From Latrodectus hesperus (taxonomy: Eukaryota > Arthropoda > Arachnida > Araneae > Theridiidae), in assembly GCA_037975125.1 (NCBI GenBank), contig CM075857.1, positions 93,124,626 to 93,188,625 on the forward strand: a DNA stretch of 64,000 bases, written 5' to 3'. Each line of letters opens with the position of its first letter. Position 1 is the first letter of the stretch. This document shows positions 10,939 to 18,925 of the stretch, in pieces. Under the pieces are notes generated by a model. It had not been told where the DNA came from, ran no database searches, and saw nothing but the letters and a program-made list of their open reading frames with translations. The position numbers were made by a program, and so were the translations under genes.

Positions 10939-11495
10939 ATACACCAGCCAACTCCCCTGTACCTAACTCAAGAAGGGCTCTACCAGTTTAGATGGTAGTT
11001 GCTAGAAAGAATAAAAGAAAGTGGCACCGCCAGGGCACCGTTCCCGCAACAGTTCCAGATACATTTGTAGGACACCCTTCTACTGCCTCTGGCTGTCCCC
11101 AATTGACAAGATTATGGAACATCAAAACAAAATACATTGCAATAAATCATTGGCACGATATACAATTTAACATCAGGGTATTCAATTTAGCTTAAGGCAA
11201 ACATGCAAGATAATAATAATAAGTTAGTAAAGTTAGAAAAAGAAATAGGTTGTTGAATAGACTTGGTTCAGCAAGGTTGTTAGTTCTCCTTGTTATTCCC
11301 TAGGTTAGTTTAACATAAATATAAATAATATGGTTCTCTCTCGAGAAAGGCTAGGTTATACTTAACATTACACATTACCTACATTTACTTACAACAAAAG
11401 CTATATACATATTAAAATTTTAGTTTACAATTCAACAAGAATAATGCAGATGGATTGGTAATTAGCTACAATAACTACAGTATAAAAAAGTGAAC
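10939..11495 (-). repeat. LINE 3' untranslated region with internal repeat
   Basis: About 11215-11300 and 11520-11600 share gttagtaaa-ttagaaaaa and an ataggttgtt-like block, a tandem-like duplication with a 300-bp period. An ATT-type microsatellite lies at 11210-11222. The 3' end runs directly into the target duplication without poly(A). Confidence 0.6.
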
Positions 11496-11699
11496 TTATG
11501 TACAAACTGGACAGTAATAAAGTGTTAGTAAAATTAGAAAAATAAAGGTTGTTACATTGCACAGAGCTACAAGGCTGTACTTGTTCATCATTGTCCACAG
11601 GAGGTCCAATTCTCCTTGCTGGTCATTCTCCTCTCCTTGGTCCTCTGGAATAAACAGATCTCTGTGATCTATTAAAAAGTTCATTAAGGCAATCACTTT

Positions 11700-12178
11700 G
11701 GTTCTTGAATGGGTATTGTTTATTATGCTTCTGGTCCATTCCCTTGTTAGATGGGCACTGGGCTTGGTGAAATGCCATGAGCTCGTGATTGGGCAGTCAG
11801 TTATGTAATGAATCGGGTTCTCTATGTCCCCGCAGGCACAATATTCACTTGGGAGGGCACTTATTCTGTGCAGGTAAGTCGGGAAGAGGCCGTGCTCTGT
11901 AATAAACAGGGTTATTTGTCTTGGCCAGCAATGTGTTCTATTTCTGACCTTCGGGATGACATCATATACCAGCCTTCTTGTTTCTGCCCTATCCCAACTT
12001 GCCTGCCATTTTTATAGGCTTCTTCTGCTAGAAGTCTCCTATAGTAGGAGCGTGGAGTTGGGAGGACGACGCATGGGCTTTCTTGGGTTGTTGCCTCTTT
12101 GGCCAAGCTATCTGCCAGCTCATTGCTTTCAAAGCCCACGTGGGCCTTTATCCAGCGAAGCTTGATTGTCTTTGTCAA
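11700..12178 (-). pseudogene. LINE RNase H C-terminus and zinc-knuckle-like tail
   Basis: LRWIKAHVGFESNELADSL supplies the last RNase H His and Asp residues, followed by KEATTQESP. Downstream, in another frame (about 11860-11780), CACGDIENPIHYITDC is the Cys/His motif common at the end of these LINE proteins. The frame 11496-11696 continues the tail, starting MIALMNFLIDHRDLF. Confidence 0.75.
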
Positions 12179-12204
12179 GTTCAGATCTTTCTGGATAGCT
12201 CTGG

Positions 12205-12915
12205 CTATAGGGCTAAAAGACTATCCGACCAAATGTTGCAGATATAATTTTGCCGGTTTGCCCACTTGATTGCCTGTTGTATGGCATAAAGTTCTGTCTG
12301 GAAAACAGTGTTGTTATTTCTTATGCGTATTTTTTCCGAGTGGAGGACGCTGTTATTTTGGATGGCCACGAAAGCGGCTCCAACCCTATCCTCCAGTTTG
12401 GATCCATCCGTATAAATGTGGCAGATATCTGTGAGATTAGATGATTGGGCTTCATTTTCTAGACAAATTTTATTTTCTATATTGAATATACCCGGATGTA
12501 TTGTGAGTTTTGCTACTCTGTCCTCGACTTTGCTGGTGCCAGTGATTTTGAAAATGTGTTTCAGCTGGGCTTCTTTCCCAATTTGCAAGGGTAAGATGTC
12601 GGTTATTACTTGTAGTGCTTTAGTGGCTGTGGTTTTATAGGCGCCCGTGATGTTCAGGAGAAATTTTCTCTGAATACTGTCCAGGTGGAGTTGATTCTTT
12701 ACTCGAAGAGTCCTTCCCCAGATTAGGGCCCCATGGGCAAGAATGCTTTCCGCAATAGTTTTGTATAGTATTGATCTCTGCTTTTGTGGGAATCCACAAT
12801 TAGTTCCCGCCAATCTAAGTAGTTGCTGATGTATTCTGAAGGCATTGGCTCCCTGGATTTTGATATGCTGAGACCAATTGAGTTTCTCGTCAATTGTGAC
12901 TCCTAGTAGTTTCAT
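12205..12915 (-). pseudogene. LINE thumb/connection and RNase H domain
   Basis: A 236-codon open stretch begins MKLLGVTIDEKLNWSQHI, typical of the region after the RT palm. The RNase H part starts at about residue 168 with YTDGSK (first Asp), then FQTELYAIQQAIKWA (Glu) and WSDSL (Asp). The stop right after SDSLLAL is a mutation, because the domain continues in another frame at 12178-12080. Confidence 0.85.
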
Positions 12916-13013
12916 GGTTTTGGATCTTCTAACTTTTTGGCTATCCCAATGTATTTGTGGGCCGCACTGTAATTTCGTAAGTAGTAGGTAGTTTGACTTT
13001 TCTACGGAGATTC

Positions 13014-13385
13014 TCAGTTGATGTTTCTCGGTCCATTGCCTGAAGAGTTTAAGGGCTCAGTTGCAACTGCCCCCAACTTTCTTTCGCTACTTGCTGCAAC
13101 TAGAAATGTAAAATCATCAGCAAACGCTTGCAGGGTAACGCTAGATTTTGGGTCCATTGTTTTCCCTATTGCTGACCAGTCCAGTTGCAGTGGTTCGTCA
13201 GCTAGTAGGTTCCACATTATCGGACCACTGCATGAGCCTTGTGGACAACCAATTTGTTGTTTGTGCTTGACAAGTTCCTGGTTAGTATTAATGGCTACTA
13301 GTCTGTCTTCTAGGTTGCTGAACAGGATGTTTCTTATTTTGGCTGGGCCGTTTTTTCCTGCAAGTGCTTGTCTAATGGATTCGTG
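13014..13385 (-). pseudogene. LINE reverse transcriptase, palm region
   Basis: It reads HESIRQALAGKNGPAKI, then IGCPQGSCSGPIMWNLLAD, then LQAFADDFTFLVAA with the FADD catalytic pair. A frameshift near 13055 moves the reading to LFRQWTEKHQLRISVEKS and on into the frame at 12205-12915. Confidence 0.85.
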
Positions 13386-13683
13386 TGGAACCGTCAAATG
13401 CCCCTTTAATATCAATCGAGATAATTGAGCAGTGCTTGGAGTTGGATTTTGCATTTTGTATGTTCAACATGAGGTTGCTGAGGGCGGATTTTCCCTGCCT
13501 GAAACCGTACTGGGCGCTATGCAAGAGGTTATTAGATTCTAGGTAGTAAGTTAACCTTGTCGGTGTGAGCTTCTCTAAGACTTTCCCCAAAGTTGGTAGT
13601 AGGGTAATGGGTCTATACGAACTCACTTGAAATTTATCCTTGTCCTCTTTATGGAATAGTATTATAAGGCCAGTCTTCAAGTT
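13372..13683 (-). pseudogene. LINE reverse transcriptase, finger region
   Basis: An open frame runs from the truncation point to about 13372. It carries the conserved SSYRPITLLP and YGFRQGKSA motifs and SIDIKGAFD with the first catalytic Asp. A frameshift after GAFD leads into the next frame. Confidence 0.85.
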
Positions 13684-13699
13684 TCGCAAAATTCTTAGT
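13684..13699. repeat. 16-bp target-site duplication, right copy
   Basis: tcgcaaaattcttagt is identical to 10923-10938. Confidence 0.9.
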
Positions 13700-13916
13700 T
13701 ACAAATTCTAAAATATTTTACAAATTAATAGTACATTTTGATACACGTAATTCCTTTTCATTTTATTTATGAATGCTTTTAATTAGCAACAATCAAATCA
13801 AAAACTGTCTGTGAAATTTTAATAAATATAATACATATTCTGAAGTAATATTCAGTAGATTAATATTTGCTTTACATTTTATTAATATTTAAATTAAAAA
13901 AATTCGAATTATTTAC

Positions 13917-14479
13917 GAGCGACGGTATGAGTGCAAGCAGTGTGATAATGCATTCGATGATCCAAGCAATTTCAAAAGACACCTCAGGTTTCACACAGGT
14001 GAGCGACGGTATGAGTGCAAGCAGTGTGATCATGCATTCGATGATCCAAGCAATTTCAAAAGCCACCTCAGGTTTCACACAGGTGAGCGACGGTATGAGT
14101 GCAGCAGTGTGGTCAAGCATTCTCTGACCCAAGCAATTTCAAGAGACACCTCAGGTTTCATACAGGTGAGCGACGGTATGAGTGCAGGAGTGTGGTCATG
14201 CATTCTCTGATCCAAGCAATTTCAAGAGACACCTCAGATTTCACGCAAGTGAGCGACGGTATGAGTGCAAGCAGTGTGGTCATGCATTCGATGACACAAG
14301 CAATTTCAAGAGACACTTCAGGTTTCACACAGGTGAGCGATGGTTTGAGTGCAAGCTGTGTGGTCAAGCATTCTCTGACCCAAGCAATTTCAAAAGACAA
14401 TTCAGGTTTCACACAGATGAGTGACGGTTTGAGTGTAAGCAGTGTTCTCAAGCATTCGATGACACAAGCAATTTCAAAC
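13917..14479 (+). pseudogene. C2H2 zinc-finger array, seven near-identical 84-bp units, frameshifted
   Basis: Units begin at 13917, 14001, 14085, 14168, 14251, 14335 and 14419, each starting gagcgacggt or a close variant. Each encodes one finger of the form YECKQCxHAFDDPSNFKRH then LRFHTGER, with C-x2-C and H-x3-H intact. Units 3 and 4 each lack one base in the CKQC region (83 bp), breaking the frame. Unit 7 opens with TGA in place of CGA, so the array is a pseudogene or a badly decayed exon. Helix contact positions (-1 Asp, 2 Ser, 3 Asn, 6 Arg) are the same in nearly all units, so an intact parent would read one repeated triplet. The array starts exactly at a linker boundary with no upstream coding. 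Confidence 0.85.
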
Positions 14480-14531
14480 CAACATGTCCTAAGGTGTACA
14501 GTTGTTTCCCTGTGCTCGCGATAATTCTGAC

Positions 14532-14718
14532 CAATGAAACACATTTGGGATACGATTGTACGCCATTTACAGACTCTGCCACTGCCTCCTTCAGAAGACG
14601 CACTTTGACAAACGGTTGAGGGAATGGAGAGCCATTCTACAGGACTCTCTCTCACTGATTCTGTACCTTCACGTGTTGCTTCGTGTACGCCGTCCATGGT
14701 GGTCCTACAACCTTCTGA
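14532..14718 (+). pseudogene. Tc1-like transposase C-terminal relic
   Basis: The frames read PMKHIWDTIVRHLQTLPLPP, then EWRAILQDSL, then TDSVPSRVASC, then AVHGGPTTF and TGA. This is the standard Tc1 C-terminus (NPxEHxWDxLxRR, W--IPQ--L--L--SMPRR---CI--GG-T-Y). At least three frame changes are needed, so it is dead. It directly follows the zinc-finger array. Confidence 0.7.
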
Positions 14719-15684
14719 CCTTAACTTGTTTTCGCTCTTTATTGTGCATATAATTTCGAAATGCAAATCATTTATTTTCCGTTGCTGTCGCTTTCTGTTT
14801 TCCGAGTTTCTCTCTATCTCTGACATCTCAGTTTTTTGACAACTCCTTCTTGGTATTAAATTTTCAACGTCGGGCAGTGTAGTTAATATTTTTGCTTAAA
14901 CAAGATTTAACGCTCTTCAAATATTGATTTAAAGAAATAATCAATAATGAAACATGTATATACATTTAGTATATTGGAACCCTAAACAATAAAAGATTTT
15001 GAAATGAATAAATGACATTGAAAGTAATAATTTTCTGTCCATAGCTGCGTCCTTTATTTCGTCCTTTCACATCGACTATTCAATAAATATCTCATCAAGT
15101 CACTCAACTCAATTTTAATACAGCTTATAACACGAAACTGTGTTTATAAATTTATTTTGAACGTTAACTACATGCATTAATATTTGTTGTCGAGTTATGA
15201 GATAGTATATTTAATTAACAAAATGCTGGAGAACCAAATTTCTATTAATATTTAGCAATAGCAAAAATCTTTTAGCTATAAATAAAGTTTGTAATACATT
15301 TACAAGTCTCAAAAACATACTCTGACCCCTAAAATTGAAACTACAAGATTTCTTTTCTTAGAAATGATGTCTTTTGCCTCTGAGTGTGAACCAATCCATA
15401 GTTGGAGCCATGGAGAATAAGTTCGGAATATGTATTTGAAATTTTGGATAAAATTAGTTTAGTTAAATTTATAAATCAACACCAAATAGCTATTGAGGTT
15501 TTATTTTGGGGGAATAATTAAGTAAATAGGCTCAGAATGTCTGTGTGTTTAATATATTTTGTTTCGAAAGAGAATCCTTAAAGCAGCTTGATTTTTTTCA
15601 AAGCAAGCTTCTTAAAGAATATATCATTACATGATAAAGAATTGGATACACAATAAAGAATGTCATTTAAAAGCTTCTACATAT
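14719..15684. other. AT-rich intergenic DNA, no gene seen
   Basis: No coding features. The long minus-strand open frame over 14158-14826 is the antisense of the zinc-finger array and Tc1 relic and is not a gene. Confidence 0.4.
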
Positions 15685-15699
15685 CTATATATTATCCTG
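15685..15699. repeat. 15-bp target-site duplication, left copy
   Basis: ctatatattatcctg is repeated exactly at 16291-16305. Confidence 0.9.
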
Positions 15700-16290
15700 T
15701 CCCTATGGGAAGAATCATGGAACTTGCAGGTCGGAAACAAACTCCATAGCATTTTCTCATCCCTCACCTCATTATCAATTTTACCGCTACGAAGTGCGGA
15801 TGTTAGATTGACTCGCCTTCGTATCGGATACACACGTTTCACACTCAGACATTTGTTTTTGAGTGAATTAAATCCTTGGTGGGAAACGTGTGATGAACCT
15901 TATACTGTGCATCATATTTTAATTTCATATTCATGTTTTAACCATTTACGTATACACTTTTTTAATACTGATTTTATAACTTTATTTGATTTAATAGGGG
16001 ATCCACCCCATAAAAACCTATTCGCTTTTTTAAGAGCAATAGGTTTCATACATTTTATTTGATTTGTTTGTTAAATTTTAAAATTATACATATATTTTAT
16101 TTTTTTAAATTTATTTTAAAATATTATATACACAGATTTTTGTATTTTAAGATTTTTTAAATGTTGCTTGGGTTTTTTGAAAAAAAAATAATAAAAATAA
16201 ATAAATGATAAAGCAACAAAATGTTACCCTTGGCGCAGCATGTCCAATTTTGGACCTTGCGCCATAAAACCCAACCAACTAACCAACCAA
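15700..16290 (+). mobile_element. Heavily 5'-truncated LINE, C-terminal coding end and 3' UTR
   Basis: This 591-bp insertion is bracketed by a 15-bp duplication. Its frame (to the stop at 16060-16062) reads WEESWNLQVGNKLHSI, VRLTRLRIGYTRFTLRHLF and TVHHILISYSCF, the typical tail after RNase H in arthropod LINEs (LTRLRIGHTRLTH, TVEHIL--C). The 3' end is tggaccttgcgccataaaac followed by short ccaacta-type repeats, with no poly(A). Upstream codons from 15631 belong to the target site, not the element. Confidence 0.85.
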
Positions 16291-16305
16291 CTATATATTA
16301 TCCTG
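16291..16305. repeat. 15-bp target-site duplication, right copy
   Basis: ctatatattatcctg is identical to 15685-15699. Confidence 0.9.
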
Positions 16306-16961
16306 AGCTTCCCTCCGAAAAATAATTTGAGTTTTCTTTCAATATTATTTAACAAATAATTTCACAACAAAATCCCCAATGCAGATAAATAATTTTAAAG
16401 TCTAATATGTGTCTCACATTATTAAAGCTTCTATAAAGATAGGCATTCATGTTTGTACATTATTTTTATTTTGCATATTAAATTTTTCTATCTATTTAAG
16501 GCTGTTCAAAGAAACATTTTGTTGAAATATCACAATGCTATGTCCTATTAAATATGTTAGATTGAAAACTTTCTTTCAAAGTCTCTTTACCAATCAATCC
16601 AAAAATTATAGCATAATTCTGAAAAGTATACAGAAGATAAATAATATAATAATAAAATAATTAACAACTTTCCCGGATCACATTCTAAGTTGACCGTTTC
16701 TTATCTGATTCATCAAAGGAGGTGGTGTCGTGCTCTACATTTGAAATAACTGATTTAACAAGTTTCAGTTTAATCCTCCGCTTTTCCAGTCGATGATGTA
16801 AAATAAATAGTTTTCTGTTCTTATCATCTTACAATAAGTAAGCAATCTGTTGCCTTCCAAGCAATTCAAATCGCAATGAAATTAATATCTAACACATGTC
16901 TAATATCCTTTCTATTTAATATTTAATTTTTAATCAAAACAACCACTGCATGGAATACATA
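16306..16961. other. AT-rich intergenic DNA, no gene seen
   Basis: No recognised gene. A less AT-rich patch at 16675-16800 has no recognisable content. Confidence 0.4.
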
Positions 16962-16963
16962 TA

Positions 16964-17572
16964 CAGGGTGTCTTAAAACTACCTGCTAAGCTCTGCACAG
17001 CTAGATTCCTCGTTGGGAGTACATAAGAGCTGCCCAAGAAGCGTTCCTGTCCGAACCATAGTTTACGAGAAAAATACGAAAAACAAAGTATGACATCACT
17101 GCCGGTGTAAGAAAAAACACTTTATTGTACATATCAACAACAGTATTTTCATATCTTTCCAGACAATGATGTTTAAAAAGTTCACCGCGCATATCGCGTC
17201 ATTAATGCGCGCGCCATGAAATGACGGTAAACCGCCAGTGAACTGGTATTTAAAAGACTGTATCTTGCAGCTACTGGTAATTTTCGTATGGTGGGCATGT
17301 ATTCCGTTAGTTACTAGTGCGACATGTACTTGATGTACGGCGGATGTAATGGAAATGCCTTACGAACAGCTAGATAGCATGCCCGTCGATATGCGGAACA
17401 TATACTGCTGTTGATGTGTTCAATAAAGTGTTTTTCTTGCACCCGCAGTGACGTCATACTTTGTTTATCGCATTTTTCTCGTAAACTTTGGATCGGACAG
17501 GAACGCTTCTTTGGGCAGTTTTTATGTACTCCCAACGAGAAATCTAGCATGCGGTCTTTTTGGGACACCCTG
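16964..17572. mobile_element. Long-inverted-repeat MITE, 609 bp, TA target site
   Basis: The ends are cagggtgtc / gacaccctg, flanked by TA on both sides (16962-16963 and 17573-17574). The terminal inverted repeats extend about 200 bp inward. Shared blocks include cgttgggagtacataa, gaagcgttcctgtccga, gtttacgagaaaaat, acaaagtatgac and acactttattg. The centre has no transposase frame, so the element would need a partner. The TA duplication fits the Tc1/mariner superfamily. Confidence 0.85.
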
Positions 17573-17574
17573 TA

Positions 17575-18182
17575 TAAAAGACTAAAGCCTTTTAAAAATA
17601 TTTTTTGTGTTTTCTGCATAAATTTTACATCAAGAATTTCTAATTTTGCCTATATTTGATTTCAAAAGTCATCATATAGTAATAAATGTCTAATATTATA
17701 GGAATCTTAAAAATATGAATAGAAGGAAAAATTTTGTTTTTAGTTGATACAATGATTGAAAAAGTGAAAATTTTCATATTTTTGATTAAAACGTATTTAA
17801 TGTTATGTTTCTTCTAAAATTTTAACTAATAAATACATAAGATGATTAAATACTTTGATACTATTCAGAGATTTTAATTGAAATTCCTTGGATTCAATGC
17901 AAATGATCCATAATATTAATTACAATACCATATCGACTGCTCACAATTATCAAATCGAAAGTCAAATGATATTGAATTTATTTCAAATTTTACCCTTATG
18001 CAAATTTCAATTGTAATTAGTTATACTAGAGTACATTTTTTGGTATTCATATATAAGCACTATCCAAATATGAAAGTATTCCTAGATTGACTTGCAATTT
18101 TAAAGGATAATTGTCCAAATATTTTTAAAATTATAATTCAGTTGACATTTTCAAGTTTTACTAAGACATATATTATTCTTTA
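17575..18182. other. AT-rich DNA upstream of zinc-finger ORF
   Basis: No coding features. An acceptor-like tattattctttag at 18171-18183 could begin the exon carrying the ORF at 18244. Confidence 0.35.
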
Positions 18183-18243
18183 GTGGGCTAAAAAACAATA
18201 TTATAAGATTTACTCAGTTATATAACCTGGTATTTTATACGAT

Positions 18244-18792
18244 ATGTCTGCGGAAAAATCGATTAAAAGTGAAAGTTCTGGAAAAGAGATATTTTCTCAT
18301 GAAAACTTTAAAATCGAGTTTGTTGAAGAAAATTTTGTTCATGGACATCAAAACAAGGAAGACTATCAAAAGTCTTGTGACAATAACAGTTCACGTAATC
18401 TGGAGAATCATTTCCCAACTCCCTTTGGAAATAAATTATTTGAATGTGCTACTTGTCGGAAAACATTCACCAGCGCTGGGAATCTGAAAAGACACGCGAT
18501 GATTCATACGGGTGAAAAACAGTTTGTATGTATAGTTTGCGATCGAGATTTTAATCAGAAAATAAACCTTGAGAAACATCGAAGGACCCACTCGGGTGAA
18601 AAACCCTTTCAGTGTCACATTTGCAGTCGAAATTTCAGCCAAAAAGCAAACCTCGGTTCCCATTTGAAGTTACACTCAGGAGAAAAAGAATTTAAGTGTC
18701 TAATTTGCAACAAGACATTTTCTTTTAGGGGTTATTTAATGCGGCATTTAAGAGGATATACGGGACAAATGCCTTATCAATGTGGTCGTTGA
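18244..18792 (+). CDS. C2H2 zinc-finger protein, truncated by TGA in finger 5
   Basis: The 182-codon ORF starts MSAEKSIKSESSGKEIFSHE, an acidic/Ser-rich leader of about 66 residues. Then come fingers FECATCRKTF, FVCIVCDRDF, FQCHICSRNF and FKCLICNKTF, joined by HTGEK or HSGEK linkers. Fingers 1-3 have full C-x2-C and H-x3-H. Finger 4 has Tyr instead of its last His. Finger 5 starts YQCGR and then TGA where the second Cys codon is expected. The frame goes on WKRYSSKSHLRYQERMHH, another TGA, then RKPFECELCKMSYNQKS, so at least two fingers lie beyond the stop. It is either a truncated three-finger DNA-binding protein or a young pseudogene. An upstream exon is possible. Confidence 0.65.
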   Translation: MSAEKSIKSESSGKEIFSHENFKIEFVEENFVHGHQNKEDYQKSCDNNSSRNLENHFPTPFGNKLFECATCRKTFTSAGNLKRHAMIHTGEKQFVCIVCDRDFNQKINLEKHRRTHSGEKPFQCHICSRNFSQKANLGSHLKLHSGEKEFKCLICNKTFSFRGYLMRHLRGYTGQMPYQCGR

Positions 18793-18925
18793 TGGAAGCG
18801 GTATTCTTCAAAAAGTCACCTTCGATATCAAGAGAGAATGCATCATTGAAGAAAACCTTTTGAATGTGAATTATGCAAGATGAGTTACAATCAGAAGTCT
18901 AATCTAACGAATAAGTAGAAAGTAG
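18793..18925 (+). pseudogene. Decayed continuation, fingers 5 and 6
   Basis: In the same frame as the ORF at 18244, WKRYSSKSHLRYQERMHH completes finger 5 and, after a second TGA, RKPFECELCKMSYNQKS begins finger 6, ending NLTNK and TAG. Absence of a frame change shows the array was longer until recently. Confidence 0.7.

Larger units (their letters stand above)
10939..13683 (-). mobile_element. 5'-truncated non-LTR retrotransposon, I/R1/LOA-like
   Basis: This is a LINE insertion of about 2745 bp, oriented minus, bounded by a 16-bp target duplication. On the minus strand it reads reverse transcriptase fingers (SYRPITLLPTLGKVLEK), QYGFRQGKSA, SIDIKGAFD, GCPQGSCSGP and LQAFADDFTFLVAA (the YADD-equivalent catalytic motif), then an RNase H domain (YTDGSK, FQTELYAIQ, WSDSL, NELADSLAKEA). 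A zinc-knuckle-like CACGDIENPIHYITDC follows. The endonuclease and start of the RT domain are missing by 5' truncation at 13683. It is dead, with frameshifts near 13385, 13055 and 12200. An RNase H domain and lack of poly(A) point to the I/R1/LOA group. The clean duplication suggests moderate age. Confidence 0.88.

Noticed and set aside
13018..13428. 136-codon plus-strand ORF
   Set aside because: Antisense of the LINE reverse transcriptase palm.
13917..14479. CRISPR-like array (regular 84-bp repeat)
   Set aside because: There are no spacers; each unit is a coding zinc finger in a eukaryotic context.
13867..14524. Plus-strand frames with repeated MSASSVIMHSM peptides
   Set aside because: These are out-of-frame readings of the zinc-finger array; the finger frame has the C-x2-C/H-x3-H pattern.
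14158..14826. 222-codon minus-strand ORF
   Set aside because: It is the antisense of the 84-bp zinc-finger repeats and of the Tc1 relic; the repeated peptide pattern is a shadow of the tandem repeat.
17001..17659. Open frames over the 17-kb MITE
   Set aside because: They lie in the inverted arms of the element and have no protein features.
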